Source: Macrotis lagotis
Taxonomy: Eukaryota; Chordata; Mammalia; Peramelemorphia; Peramelidae
Reading direction: 5' to 3'
Assembly: GCF_037893015.1 (NCBI RefSeq)
Contig: NC_133666.1
Location: forward strand, 163,047,051 to 163,111,050
Length of the DNA: 64,000 bases
Below the pieces are notes generated by a model, which had not been told where the DNA came from, ran no database searches, and saw only the letters and a list, made by a program, of their open reading frames with translations. The position numbers and the translations under genes were made by a program. Shown here piece after piece: positions 1 through 12,031 of the stretch (position 1 is its first letter; every line of letters starts with the position of its first letter).

Positions 1-222
1 TGGGAATATGAGCTTCCCACTCCCTCTGCCTGTGCTTGTATCTGAGCTAGGCTGTCAGGGGCTGTAAATACCAGATGTTCTCTCTGGATAGTCTGTCTGT
101 TCTTTTGTGAGTTCTGTTGTTCCAAAATCTATTAAGAGACTTTATTCTTGTTGAGTATGAGGAAAGACCAAGAGAACTTAAAACAGCACCCAGCTTCTCT
201 CCACCATCTTGGTCTGAAGTCT
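1..222 (-). mobile_element. L1 5' UTR, 5' end of a minus-strand LINE-1 cut by the window edge
   Basis: The stretch ends with CTCCACCATCTTGGTCTGAAG. Read on the minus strand this is a start of the type ...ccaagatggtgg..., the hallmark of LINE-1 5' ends elsewhere in this window (near 48600 and 50150). The order of motifs further in (a stretch like TTTGTGAGTTCTG, then a pyrimidine-rich stretch) resembles the half-LINE 5' UTR near 48480-48600. No open frame of interest is present. The remainder of the element lies left of the window. Confidence 0.5.
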
Positions 223-454
223 CAGGAGGATGAAGTCTTAAAGAAGTCCTTTGGGTTTGCATCAGATTCACTTGTCCCTTATTGAAAGTGTATTTTAGTA
301 GAGTAGTGGGACTGAAATAAAATTTCAAAAAGTGAGGAAAGATTGAAAATCTAGGAAATCCAGCTAGTATCATTCTTTTTGCTTTAAAATATGCAAAATA
401 AGTATTTACTTGTTTTTTACTTAATTTACTTAATAGAAACTTTGCCTAGTTGCA
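223..454. other. Unassigned AT-rich sequence
   Basis: I recognise no gene or repeat family. The short minus-strand frame overlapping it runs across the L1 5' end and has no recognisable domain. Confidence 0.4.
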
Positions 455-493
455 ATATATACATATATTTTATATATATATATATATATATAT
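455..493. repeat. (TA)n microsatellite
   Basis: An imperfect then perfect TA dinucleotide run is seen directly. Confidence 0.9.
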
Positions 494-569
494 GAACTCA
501 GATGTATTTATACACAGATACATATTTGAAATTTGAAGAGGATAAGAGAGTAAAATTGTCACACTATAA

Positions 570-800
570 TAATGATTCACATTTACATACTAACTTAATA
601 TAATTTGCTTATATTTGTTCCTTAAATCTTAATAGAAACCCAAGGAAGTAACAGGTAATGAATGCCAGCGTCATCCCCACTTTATAAATGAGGAAATTGA
701 ATCTCAGACTCTTTAAACAATCAGTTCAAGATCACATAGCCATTGATAGGCAGATCTGGAATGAGTTCAGGTCTTTTGTTTTTAAGTTCAAGACGTTCTC
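570..800 (-). mobile_element. MIR/CORE-SINE relic
   Basis: On the minus strand the segment has the order of a MIR-like SINE: 'gacctgaactcattccagatctgcc', then 'tatgtgatcttgaactgattg', then a match to 'cctcatttataaagtggggatgac'. It is diverged, with no clear target-site duplication. Confidence 0.5.
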
Positions 801-1219
801 CTCTAAAATAAATGGGTTTTTTTTCTGGCACTCTTATTGTTTTGGTTCAGTGAACACTTTCTTAAAAAGTTCTCTCTTTCAATGGATATAAACAATTATT
901 CTGTAAGTTATAACTATAGAAGATTCATCTGTCAGAGGTTTATAAGATGAATTGAAGAGAGAAAGAGAGAGGGCAGGGAAACTAGTAGCATAGATATAAG
1001 GTGATGAGACACTGAACCCAAGTTCAGACAGTAAGACTAACAAGAGATGGATAAATACAGAAGAAACTTTAAAGAGACATAGTAGATTATAATTCCTTGA
1101 GAATAGTAATTGTTAAACTTTTTTTCAAACACCTCATGTAATAACTTTGAGGAAATGGGATTGATTGTTATAGGGAGCTCCCATGCATTCTATTAATATA
1201 AGTTGAACTTACTCTACAA
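801..1219. other. Unassigned sequence
   Basis: AT-rich and without a recognisable gene. It contains a short purine-rich stretch (GAGAGAAAGAGAGAGGG) near 955-975. Confidence 0.4.
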
Positions 1220-1335
1220 TTTACAGTGTTGCCTAGAGAACTGAGAGACAAAGTGAAGGATTAGAGCAACACAGACAGTATGTGTCACAGGCAGCACTTG
1301 AATCCAGGTTCCTCTGTGTTTCCTGGTAATGAAAG
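1220..1335 (-). mobile_element. Possible MIR/CORE-SINE core fragment
   Basis: The stretch GGCAGCACTTGAATCCAGGTTCCTC matches the antisense of the conserved 'gaacctgggttcaagtcctgcc' part of MIR-like SINEs. It is short and diverged, so the assignment is tentative. Confidence 0.35.
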
Positions 1336-1439
1336 CGAAAGTCATTGCAATGTTTTGAGCATTAGTAGTTAAGAGAATGGTGATACCATTCACAGAAATG
1401 AATAATTTAGAAGTGGGGTAACTTTATGAAGAATAAATA

Positions 1440-1600
1440 AGGCAATGAATTTAGTGGAAAGAGAATTGAGGTAGGCTTGAGTCATGTTTCTCATACTAAC
1501 TTGATGTGTGCCTTTTTAGCAAACCATTTTGTTATTTTGGACCTGTGTTTTCTCCTCTATAAAATGAATGTCTTTCAGTTCTATCTCTAAAAAAGTGATT
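1440..1600 (+). mobile_element. MIR/CORE-SINE relic
   Basis: In plus orientation the stretch has a tRNA-like head ('gtggaaagagaattgag'), a middle 'acttgatgtgtgcctttttagcaaacc' and a 3' part 'ttctcctctataaaatgaatg'. This is the order of the MIR core and its 3' region. Confidence 0.45.
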
Positions 1601-1760
1601 TTCAGTTCTCTTCCCCAACCTATAAATTTTTATTATTTTCAGATTACTTTAAGCCAATAGTGAGTAAGAAAGGTAATGGTAAGGCAGATTGGAAATATGG
1701 GATGGAATAAAAAAAACTAGAGATTTAATTTAGAGTCATCAGTTAAAAACTAAGAAAGTA

Positions 1761-1908
1761 GAGGCAGCTAGGTGGTACAGTGGATCGAGCACTGGCCCTG
1801 GAGTCAGGAGTACCTGAGTTCAAATCCAGATTCAGACACTTAATAATTACCTAGCTGTGTGGCCTTGGGCAAGCCACCTAACCCCATTGCCTTGCAAAAA
1901 AAACCCTT
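1761..1908 (+). mobile_element. WSINE1/MAR1-type SINE
   Basis: Clear copy: head GAGGCAGCTAGGTGGTACAG, box-B-like GAGTTCAAATCCAGATTCAG, 'cctagctgtgtggccttggg', and tail CCTTGCAAAAAAAACCC. An approximate target-site duplication flanks it (AAACTAAGAAAGT before, AAACTAGGAAAGT after, one mismatch). Confidence 0.92.
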
Positions 1909-2126
1909 AAAAAAACTAGGAAAGTGAATGAGTACACAAAGTGAATGAATATAGGTTTCAGGCCAGACTATTTCTCTGAATTTAGTACCACTTTGTTTTA
2001 CTTAGGTCAGTTAAGTTATATTGTTTGTCTTCTGATCTGGATAAAGAAATCATTCGACATGGCTATAGGTCAAAATCCCTTTTATTAAAAAAAAAAATTT
2101 CTCTTTAAAATTAAAGACACCTAAAT

Positions 2127-2268
2127 TTTTTTTGCAAGGCAGTGGGGTTAAGTGGCTTGCCCAAGACCACACAGCTAGGCAATTATTAAGTGTCTGAGGC
2201 CGGATTTGAACTCAGGTACTCCTGACTCCAGGGCCAGTGCTCTATCCATTGTGCCAGCTAGCTGCCCC
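2127..2268 (-). mobile_element. WSINE1/MAR1-type SINE
   Basis: Antisense copy running from a T-rich tail (TTTTTTTTGCAAGGCAGTGG) to the inverted head (CAGCTAGCTGCCCC). It lies about 220 bp from the plus-strand copy at 1761, so the pair forms an inverted arrangement. Confidence 0.92.
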
Positions 2269-2329
2269 CTAGATCAACTTTCTTTAGATTAGTTCTGAAG
2301 TCCTTTCAAACTCTAAAATTTGCTAATTC

Positions 2330-4110
2330 CTTCTACTGTGCCCTCTGGAATGCCTATTTCACAACCAATATACTTCCCTTCATCTTAAATGTATTCCTCT
2401 CTTACTCCTTCCATCTACTAGATCTTATGGATACTTGGCTTTCCCATGATAATAAAACTTCTCTAGCCATCCTTTTCAGGATTGGCTTCATTTTCAATTA
2501 TTCTTCTCAACTCACTAGACTAAGGGATTGGGAACATCCTTGTTTCATCCTTGCCATTTCCAAGTTCCTCCCCTTCCTCCTTCATTCAGTAATCTCTCTT
2601 CATTTGAAGTTCATGCTATTCATATCCACCACCCAATCAAAATCCTTGTAGCAGTTGCCTATTAAATACTAGGTCATTCCCCTTCTTTCTTCAATGAGTT
2701 TGATATTTGGCTTACAATTTTTTCCTCTCTTTCCTAACTCCTGCCATCACACTAGGGAACTTAAACATATATATTGATTCTCCCTAAAATACCTGTCATT
2801 CAGTTCGTCAACCTATTCTAATGCAAAAAACTACTTCTTTACCTCACCTAAGCCACATAGAAGGAATGATACACTCTGGATTTTATATACCCTTGATCTT
2901 ACCATCACCCACAAATGCATCACCTTCATGTCTAAGAATTCTCAGATTCCCTTATCCAACCATAAATGTTGAGTTTTTCACATCTTCCTCTACATTCGTT
3001 GACACTTTCTTTTTCTTCATTCTCAATATGACCTCCAAACCCTTGGCCCTTCAATTCTCTTCCAGGTCATTTCCTCTGTACTAATCACTTTATCCTCTTG
3101 TCCTTGACTATTAGCTGAACTAATTCAACTCTACGATTTCCCCCTCTCTTTAATAGTTATCCCCCCTTATCAAAACACTGATTACTACCAGCTAAGGTTT
3201 AGTCTTGGATCACTTTTACCATTTATCAGTTTGAGTCAAGTTGAATGAAGGTTAAGAAAATCATGAAGCTATTCTGACTGGGTTCACTTTAAATTTATGC
3301 TACATAGTCTTAACTGGGTCCTCTTTGCTGGTAGACAATTGTATTCTACTCACCTGATAAACTCATTTTCTTACCCTCCACATTGACTCTGCTGAACTTT
3401 GTTCATCTCACCTCCATGCCTTCCATGCCTTCTCCTTATGACATTTTTCTCAATAGAGAATTTTGCCTAATATGATAAATTTAAAAATAAGTCATTTGCT
3501 AGAAATTCTCTCTTTTCCCCTTTTCTTCATTTCCTACACTCGGATGCCTTCTGCCATTTTTCTATCTTCTCCCATTTCATATAATAAAATGGTCATAATT
3601 CTTATTACAGCTAACTGCTCTACTAAATCTTGTCTCCTCTCAAAGTTGCCCCCTCTATTACTTATATTTGTCACTTATTTTCAGTCTCCCTTACTTTTCT
3701 GACACAAACATGACCATTTCTTCCTATCTTCAAAAAAGCAAAACCAAAAATAACCCCCCTTCGTTGCTTTTATTATTATACTATTTCTTTCCTGTACCTA
3801 AGCTTTTATAACTAAACTTCACACAAAGGTCATTGACAAGAGGTGCTTCTGCTTTCTCACCCCTCACTCTCTTTTTAACCCCTTGCAATCTTTGGCCTTA
3901 CCATTCTACCAGAATTGCTTTGTCCTAAATTACAAATGCTCTCCTAAACACCAATTCCAAAAACATTTTCTCTGTCCTCAGTCTCCTTGATCTCTCTGGT
4001 GCCTTTGATGCTACTGATCACTCTCAATATCTTGTCTCTGGGTTTAATCTGTTTCCAATGCCTGTCATCCACTATGACAACTGACTTCCTTGCTTTCATT
4101 TAAGTCCCTG
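2330..4110 (+). mobile_element. LINE L2-clade relic (endonuclease to reverse transcriptase)
   Basis: Three pieces in order suggest an L2-type ORF2 on the plus strand. The frame at 2427-2651 starts with a segment like the L2 endonuclease ETWLSxDD motif (here DTWLSHDN). Near 2870-2930 a frame reads LDLTITHKC, resembling the end of the endonuclease. Near 3985-4020 a frame reads LLDLSGAFDATDH, the RT box with the catalytic-site phrase seen in L2 elements (LLDLSAAFDxVDH). Stops and frameshifts are frequent, so it is inactive and ancient. Family assignment rests on these motifs only. CR1 or L3 would be the alternative. Confidence 0.6.
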
Positions 4111-4150
4111 ATAAAATTTCACCTACTCAAAATTATAACTTTAACCAGGC

Positions 4151-4173
4151 TAAACTATAAAATTACAGTGCAG
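4151..4173 (+). repeat. 23 bp direct repeat, copy 1
   Basis: This 23 bp segment, beginning TAAACTATAAAATTACAG, recurs exactly at 4599-4621, 448 bp away. No element family is recognised between the copies. Confidence 0.8.
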
Positions 4174-4598
4174 TTCTGTATTTCGAACTGCTTCCAGGAC
4201 CACATTCCTAACCTTTATAAAATGTATTCTAAGTGTAAGCTTGTTTGATTGAAATACTATCAGCACAGAAATGATAGCTTAAATTATAAACATTAGATGA
4301 TCTCTCTCAAGAAAAATATGGAGAATAAATAGGGATCCTAATTTGTGCTTTCAGAGTTTTTGTGAGGAAAATATTTTGTAAATTCCAAAGCAGTTTTAAA
4401 AGTAAATGGTGTCTTCCATAACTAAATATAAGCTTGCTTTATGTGAAGAAGATGCCAAGTGTTGAATACTTCTCAGAGGGAAAGCAGAAGTTGATTGCAA
4501 CTGTTGTAAGCTTTTTGTGACAGGTAAAATCTGAAATAATCCCATAATTCTCCCACTTTAATTTCCCTTTCTTTCCTTTTATTATACAATTGTTAGTA
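4174..4598. other. Unassigned 425 bp sequence between direct repeats
   Basis: AT-rich sequence with no recognised family, bounded on both sides by the exact 23 bp repeat. No poly-A tract adjoins the right copy, so it does not look like a simple retrotransposon. Confidence 0.4.
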
Positions 4599-4621
4599 TA
4601 AACTATAAAATTACAGTGCAG
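4599..4621 (+). repeat. 23 bp direct repeat, copy 2
   Basis: Exact second copy of the segment at 4151-4173. Confidence 0.8.
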
Positions 4622-4868
4622 AATTAGGGCTTTTGGGTGAAAAAAAGTATCTGATGGAAAAATACTTAAACTTTTTTTTTTTTTGCAGACTGATCTCAAT
4701 GAGAGAAAATGCCTCCCCTAGTCATTTGTCCTTTTGCTTATCTTCACATCTAGGCTATCTCTTCACCTGAGGTAGTTTCCTCCCTCCATTTTAAGAAAGG
4801 CAACAAAGAACAGAAATTTCCTTACCTCTGCTTTTTTACTCAATTGCTTTTTTGGCAAAATAAAGACT

Positions 4869-4871
<3 letters not shown>

Positions 4872-4915
<44 letters not shown>

Positions 4916-4926
4916 CATACATATTT
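4872..4926. repeat. (TA)n microsatellite with (ACAT)n edge
   Basis: About 38 bp of perfect TA followed by ACATACATACAT. Confidence 0.95.
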
Positions 4927-5095
4927 ATAATAGATTCCTGCCTACATGGGTTCTTTCACAATCTTTTAGAAACCAGGGGTGGGGATGGGGGGAGGATACC
5001 CTAGAACCTTTCTACTATACAATGGCATTTTCATTAATGGTAAATGGAAAACATATAGTTTTTACTTCCCAATTTTTGCAGAAAGAAATAATCAA

Positions 5096-5146
<51 letters not shown>
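5096..5146. repeat. (TG)n microsatellite
   Basis: About 50 bp of perfect TG. The long cysteine/valine frame across it is a translation of the repeat, not a gene. Confidence 0.97.
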
Positions 5147-5149
<3 letters not shown>

Positions 5150-5858
5150 GGGAGAGGTCACCATTCTACTCAACATGTCCTCCTTTTATTGTTATAATAT
5201 TTAGAAAGAAAGCAATGGGTCAAATATGAAAAAAAGGTTGCCAATTTCTCTGAGTGATCTTTAAAAATTACTGAAACAAGGAGATAGACTTCAATGCACA
5301 AACTAAAAAAAGAAGCATAGAATTGGAGGCAGGAGATTTGCAAAGAAAAAAAAAACTAAGTGAAGCAAAGAGAATAAAAGGAGACAGCGATAACAGCCAC
5401 AAAGAAAGAGGGCAAGTTTCTTGAGCTGAGCAGAACCAAGATGGTACCAGGATAGAAATTGTGGTATTGAAGTCCAACCCTGATCAGACGAGAGTAATCA
5501 TATATCTTCAATATCTTATAGAGCTCTTTCTTAATCTTCTGAATTCTCTCCTTCTGGACTTGAGTAAATTGGTATCATTTTCCTTTGCTTTAAATGTTTC
5601 CTTTGTCTTTATAAATAGCAATATTTACCTTGAATCGAATTTTGAAGAAGCAACTGTGTAGGAAATATATTCAGAAAAGGGACAGAGATAGATCTGATAT
5701 ATAAGTACACTCTCAGTGTGGGGGCTTAATACCACTTTTCTTAGTGGAAAGAGTGGGTTTATACTGGAAATCCATCTAAGTCACTAGACAGAGATAAGGT
5801 AAAGGATTCTTAAAAATGATGAACTTAAACTTTTTCCCATCCTATCACTTTAATCTTC

Positions 5859-5894
<36 letters not shown>

Positions 5895-6859
5895 TCAACA
5901 TTATTACCAATAACACCAACATCTAGGACAGATTAGTTCTTTTTTAGAGAGACCCCATACTCAGGTCATTCCGTATGTAACCAAGATTTGGCATAGCCTC
6001 AGATGATTTAAGATGGACTTGGTTACTTCTGTGGGAAATACTGGAATCTGGGAGGCAGGCTAACTAAAGCATTTACGGATATCCTGAGCTGGCTTACCAA
6101 ATGGTAATCCCATTGATTATAAAGTTGAAACTCTGGTTTTTAAAAACAACCTGATTGAGCAGTCTGTCTGTTTCTAAATTCATATGTGTCAATGGGAAGA
6201 GTTCATTCCTATTAGTCCTTAGCAATTGTAAAATTATGGGGTGTTTCTAAGGTTCATCTTCCCCCACTAACTCTTCAAAATTGATAGACAGATACATATA
6301 GAGAGCTATGTAGTGTGTATAGATACATAATTATATATTATATTCACTATATATTTTTAAACGTAATCTATATGATTAACATTTTCTCCATTATTTTATT
6401 AAGACTAGACAACCAGTAAAACAATAATGAAGCCCTGATGTAAATTTGAAGATTTCCAAAAAGTATCTTTCTCAATCTAATTTGAGCTGGCTCCAGCACA
6501 GCTTTGTCTTTAGGTCATGTGATACTGAGAAATGAGTCTAGGGTTTTTATCTTGACTTTTTATTGTCATTTACAATTTTAGTAGTGGTGCTTCCAGACTA
6601 GGAGCACAAGCCAGAAGGATTTGAGAGCTGAAGAATATAGCTTTTTATCACAGCCAGATCCAGAGTGAAGCTGTGAGGAACAAGAATTCAAGACTAGCCC
6701 AGTGGGGTGAACTAATGATATAAGGAGCTAACTAAAGCCATGATCTGAATTTCCCTCTCATAAATGAAGGTGCAGTGAGGAGCATTATGCCTACCAAGTT
6801 TAGGAGAAATATTTGTATATGTTTTGTTTTCAATTTTTTCTTGCTGTATTTCAATGTAG
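5147..6859. other. Unassigned unique sequence with a short (CA)n
   Basis: No gene or repeat family is recognised here. The interval holds a (CA)n run at about 5861-5892 and an A-rich purine tract near 5340-5360. Frames up to 72 codons show no domain, signal peptide or codon structure that would support them. Confidence 0.45.
5861..5892. repeat. (CA)n microsatellite
   Basis: Perfect CA run of about 32 bp. Confidence 0.95.
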
Positions 6860-6984
6860 TGGGTTTGGAGTTTGAAAGACCTCAATTTCTCCAATCACAA
6901 GGCTCAAATGAAATAATAATTGGCTGAACTTAACACTGTGCTTGTACATAAAAATTATTTTATAAGTGTTAGTCAGTATCAGGA

Positions 6985-7195
6985 GACAAATATATGGTAC
7001 ATTGAACACAATTCTGAGCCTGCAAGGATCTGGATACCTGGGTTCAAATGTAATCTCAGATTCTTATTAACTGTGATTCTGGGCAAATCACTCTGTTTGT
7101 CTCAGTTGCCTCCTAAATTGTTAAAGCTTAATTATCATAGTGTTTAGAACATAGTAGACCCTATGAAATATGTAAGCTATTACTAATATTATCTT
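6985..7195 (+). mobile_element. MIR-type SINE relic
   Basis: In plus orientation it has GGATACCTGGGTTCAAATG, a diverged 'taactgtgattctgggcaaatcac', 'tcagttgcctcctaaattg', and a 3' end 'catagtgtttagaacatagtagaccc'. This is the MIR order including its LINE2-like 3' end. Confidence 0.65.
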
Positions 7196-7449
7196 TAAAG
7201 TAATTATTTCATTGTTATTTCTTCCCATAAAACAAATCTGATGTTGATGATTGCAATGTAACTAAGGTGCTAGTTACTGGCCCCAAAAAGAAGAGGAGGA
7301 AATGCAAAAGTTTAAAGGCTAAAGAATGTCTATTATGTACCTAATCCATGTAATGAATTCTTACTAATTGAATATATTTCAGTTCAGTACGTTCTACCTC
7401 CTTATAATGGACTGTTGTTTATATAAATCCAATTGCAGAAAAAGTTTGA

Positions 7450-7599
7450 TTTTTTTTATATTTTTCAAGGCAATGGGGTTATGTGGCTTGCACAAGGCCA
7501 CACAGCTAGGTAATTATCAAGTGTCTGAGGTTGGATTTGAACCCAGGTACTCCTGACTCCAAGGCCAGTGTTCTATTCACTGCACCACCTAGCCGCCCC
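7450..7599 (-). mobile_element. WSINE1/MAR1-type SINE
   Basis: Antisense copy from a T-rich tail near 7450 to CCACCTAGCCGCCCC. The middle contains the antisense box B (GGATTTGAACCCAGG). Confidence 0.93.
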
Positions 7600-9061
7600 A
7601 ACTGTTTGGTTTTTAAGATACCTGCTTCTTCTATCTTCATTGTAATCAGAATCTTTATCATTTTTCTGTCTCACTCTAAGCCCTCGATTTTTCTTGAAAG
7701 GAGAATTAGTCTTCTGCAGGACCTTGACTTTCATATCCAAAACCAATGAAGCTTTTTTTTTAAATAGTCCTGGCATTTAGGTACCATAACTTGACCTAAG
7801 TCTATTTAATATTTCCAGAAATTAATGCTGTAGTGTGGAAGGGCATTTGTTCTGATAGAATACTTTATAAAACATTGTATTCTTCTTTTGGAAATCCATT
7901 TTTCAGGGAACAAAAATGAAAGTGAGAGATGTCATTTTTTGTTTTTGTTTTCCTGTAATCTACTATAAGTAGATTATAGGACTTTGTTGTTAAGGTTCAT
8001 AAACAACAAAGTCCAAAACAGATTATTTCTCTGGGATTGGGGTTGTTGGAAGCTCAGGTTGTGTCTGACACTGCTAAATGACTTCCATTATGTATCCTGA
8101 GATGAATAGATTGGTTTTCTTACAAATTCTATTTTCCAGTCACACTATTTCCTCATTTTCTCTCAGTCCAGAGAAAAGTCAGTCAGGAGAAAAACAAACT
8201 GTGGTTTTCAAAAAGTACACATTTAGCATCAAAAGCCATATTTCCCATGTGATTAGGAAAATTAATTCGACAATCTCATTTTCCTTCCTCAGTCAACAAT
8301 TTCCAGTAGATAGTATGTTCATATTTTTGGTGAGGGAGAGAAAGATTCAGAAAAGACAGAGAACTCAAAGGGTATCTTTTTTCCAACCTAATATAATTCA
8401 ACAAACCTTTTCTATATAGTTCTTTTCCAATAGCCCTCACTTGCACAGGATTTTCATTGATATATTGACTTCAATAGGGCTTTATGTGTGTATAAATATT
8501 TTATTTCCAAGCCTTTGTACTTCAAACTTTTCATGCATGGAAGTAGATCCTAATGATGAATGTTCACTTTTCTAGTTTTGAAAATTTGACTTGGACTGAA
8601 ATGTTAGAAGTTATAATGAATTGTATAACTGTTTTTTCAAGGAATCTGAAACTTACATTTCTTGGAAGATAAAAGGATGCCCAGTTCTTTCAGATATTAA
8701 ATAAAAAAATAAAGGGAATTATTTCCTCTTAACCAATATCAACATGCTTTGCCTAACATGATCTTTTCTTTTTAAAGGACTAGTAGGTTAGCATAAATAT
8801 AGTTCAGATCTAAGAAGTAGAAATGAGGACTGTGTATCTTGTTTTGTGATTTGACTTTTGAACAAAACAACCTATAAAAAGTTCTTAATGTGCCATGGCA
8901 TTGCTAATAGTCAGAATCTTGAAATTTATAAAAAGAGAATAGTTATAGGTTGTGGGATTTCAGTGATATAGGAGAATATTCTATATTAGGAGATGCTATA
9001 TTATGAAACTCCTTCCAGCAATATGGATCAGTACTTTCTCTGCAAAGTGTGATCTTAGAAC
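7600..9061. other. Unassigned unique AT-rich sequence
   Basis: I recognise no gene or repeat. The 113-codon frame at 8078-8419 is serine/phenylalanine/lysine-rich and lacks any domain or recognisable homology, so I do not call it. Near 7960-8010 there is a small palindromic stretch (CTACTATAAGTAGATTATAGG). Confidence 0.4.
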
Positions 9062-9307
9062 TAATAACAGCTAGCATTTATAAAGCCCTTCTTTGTTTCA
9101 GTGCTTCACATTTTATAATTATTATCTCATTTGATCCTCACAATAACACTGGGAGATCAATATTATTATTATTCCCACTTTACAGATGAGAAAAATTTTG
9201 AAAAACAGTTACTTGCTCTAAATTATACAGCTAGTAATTTTCTGATTGGACTTAAATTCAGGTAACTTAAGGTCAAATGTTTCATCCACAAAGCCACAGA
9301 GCTGTCC
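9062..9307 (-). mobile_element. MIR/CORE-SINE (MAR1-like) copy
   Basis: On the minus strand it runs from GGACAGCTCTGTGGCTTTG through 'actagctgtataatttagagcaag' and 'tctcatctgtaaagtgggaataat', ending 'gctttataaatgctagctgttatta'. The match to a MIR-type SINE with its LINE-derived 3' end is nearly full-length. Confidence 0.75.
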
Positions 9308-9329
9308 AATAATATTAATATGCTTCCTT

Positions 9330-9515
9330 TTACATCAATTAAAAGGCCTAGAGTCATAATTCTATTTGTTGAACTGTCCTACTACTATTGCATCTTGACA
9401 TCAATAGGTTTGAGACCTGAATGAATAAGTGATTTATCCAGACATGTATCAACAGGGACTTAAAATCAGGACTTCCTGACTCTAAGGAGAGCTGGCTATC
9501 CACTAGACTATGTTT
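9330..9515 (-). mobile_element. MIR/CORE-SINE fragment
   Basis: Antisense segments 'aaaatcaggacttcctgactctaagg' and 'gctggctatccactagactatg' match the head and box B region of MIR-like SINEs. The 3' part is eroded. Confidence 0.5.
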
Positions 9516-9754
9516 CCGCTCATTAAATTTATGTATTAATGCAAATGGATAAATGTTAAAAAATAAAATGGATAAACTTATGAAACAAAAATATGTACAT
9601 ATTAAAAAGCCAAGGCAGTTCACCATTAAATAATTTTAAAAAGCCCCCACAAATGTTAAAAGTATATATGATAGACACACGAGGATGAAGAATCATTTAG
9701 GTCCCAAAATGCATTGAGATGACATAGACTAGAATCAAAAAAATATTTGGAAAA

Positions 9755-9950
9755 AGTAGCTATGTGATATTGTAGAAAGACTACTGGATATGACCTTAGA
9801 AAAAACAGGTTCAATACACAATTTGACCATGAAGATGTGTATTCTTAGGTCTTTTGATCATTCTAAGTATGTTTCATTATTCATAAAATGGAGATAATAA
9901 TGTTAATATATTTTACCTCACATCATGATAAAGATGGCTGAAGTGAAATT
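9755..9950 (+). mobile_element. MIR-type SINE relic
   Basis: Plus orientation: 'gtagaaagactactggatatgacc', 'gaccatgaagatgtgtattcttagg' and 'ttcattattcataaaatggagataat' follow the MIR consensus order. It is strongly diverged. Confidence 0.5.
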
Positions 9951-10284
9951 ATATAGTTTTATTATTAAAACTAGCTAATGAGGGCTAGGAAATATTCAAA
10001 AGGTACGTGAGAAAGACTCTAGAATCTACTTTAGGTAGAAATGTGTGTTGGTAAATGTTTTCAACTTGATTTTTTGAAAAATGTTGCATACAGCACACTT
10101 TTAAATCTGCATTTTTAAATTGTATCCTTTATTTTCTTAAATCAAGACATATAACAATTAAAAAAAGTCTTGGTTTGTAGTATTTGCCAATTTTTGATAT
10201 ATAAATACTTACACTGAAAATTTTCTTATCAGATCTTGAGACTCTGAGTTAGCTCCAGTACACTCTCACTATTACGGAAATTTT

Positions 10285-10760
10285 AATTTAGAGGTTCTTT
10301 TATTTTTTTTAATTTAATATTTAATTTTCCCCAAATTACATGTAAAAACTAAATTAACATTCATTTTCAAGAACTTTTAAGTTCTTTCTCTACTTCTTTG
10401 ACCCCCATCACCTGCATTGAGAAGGCAATAATTTGATATAGGCTTTATATGTTTAGTCATGTAAAACATATTTCCATATTACTCATCTTGAGAAAGAAAA
10501 GTGACAAAAGAAAAAATAAAGAAATTAAAGAAAAAGTATGCTTTGATCTGCATTCAATCATCAGTTCATTATTTGGAGATAGATTGCATTTTTCACCACA
10601 AGTCCTTCATGTCGGTCTTTGTTCATTATTGCTGAGAATAGCTAAGTAGTTCATTATAAATCATTATAAAACTCCTAATTCTGTTCAATTCACTTTAGTT
10701 CACTTCATGTAAATCTTTCTGTTGTTTATTTTTTGTCTGTTGTATATAAACTCTAGAAAG
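10285..10760 (-). mobile_element. Old L1 3' end (3' UTR), minus strand
   Basis: The block starting at a T-rich stretch with CCCCAAATTACATGTAAAAAC, then 'tgagaaggcaataatttgatatagg', 'catgtaaaacatatttccatattactcat' and 'cacttcatgtaaatctttctg', is the antisense of an old marsupial LINE-1 3' UTR layout. It recurs in eroded form at 35570-35830. It carries no open frame and no clear duplication. Confidence 0.5.
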
Positions 10761-12031
10761 TAACATTCCATCTGTCATAGGCTGGGCCTAACAACACAGT
10801 CTAAAGGTTCAGGTATAGGTACACAGTGGAATGAGATACACATGGACCATTTAACTAGTTAACAAAAGGAAGCATAGTTAACCAAAGTAGAGAAAGGATA
10901 TTCAGGAGAGATGTGATTTTGATTTGGCTGGGTTTAGCTTCTTTCTTGCTTCGTTTACCATGATTTTATAACAATGTCAAAAAAGAGGGATGATAAAATA
11001 TGCACTGGCTTTTGTGTTTAAAAAAATTATTAATTATGTTCAACAGACTAACTCATAGTGTTCTGAGACATTAAAGTATCTGGAATAGTTTTGATGCTTT
11101 TAAATAATACAAGTAAACTTGCCTGTCTTGCTGTAGGAATAAGCCCTTCAGAAAAATTGGCCAAATTTATTGGGAAAATACTTAAGAAAAATTAACCCAG
11201 TGTACATATATAGAATACTGATAAATAATATTTCTGCCACACTCCTAGCCCTGATGACAAGGTATTATATGTCTATCACTTCTTAAATCCCCATGGGATA
11301 TTACTGGGCAATTTTGATCTTAAGGATATAAGCAGTCTAACAAATAGTCTGCATTGAAAGAAAAACCATACAGGTAAAAGGAAAAAAATGTAAACTGAAA
11401 AAAGAATATATCAACAAACAAACAAAAACAAGGAATTTATAATCTGGTATTAAACTGTTTGCCTCCACCCCCAATTAGAGTGTGAGCTGTTTGTATCTGG
11501 TACTTGTATGTTATAAAAGCCCTAGATAAATAGTTGTTTTCTTTCATTTAAATAACAAATACTATACTTAAAAAAGTATAACAGCCTCAAGGATTCAAAA
11601 CAGAGTAAATAGTTATGGAGATATTACATTCTGACTTGTAAGACATAGGGAAATATGAAATGATAAAATATTATGAACAGATAAAATTATTTCTGAATTT
11701 GTGAAATAGAGCATGGGAAACTTATGAGTGATGCCAAGGTCAAGGGGCATGGTCATTTCTATGTGTAAATGAAGTGAAGTAGGCTATGTAAATTGAATTG
11801 AAAAACTAGGAAGCTAGGATGACTACAAAGGTTTTCATTTCTTCCTACATATACTAAATGACATAGAGATAAGGGCAAACACAAGTACCAATGTCCAAGA
11901 AGTCATAATGGTCTTTCCCTTATTAACTACCTTCTAATTATTCCTCCAGGAAACTGGGATGCCCTTAGAAAATCTTTAGCCATTTTTTATGATAGTTATC
12001 TTAGCTACCAGTGTCAAGAAACTCTATAACT
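10761..12031. other. Unassigned sequence
   Basis: No gene, RNA or repeat family recognised. Base composition matches the surrounding AT-rich DNA. Confidence 0.4.

Noticed and set aside
4861..5146. Clustered short repeats as a possible CRISPR array
   Set aside because: They are plain dinucleotide runs without spacers, and the sequence is mammalian.
8078..8419. 113-codon plus frame
   Set aside because: No recognisable domain, repeat or conserved motif. The length is within chance expectation for AT-rich DNA of this size.
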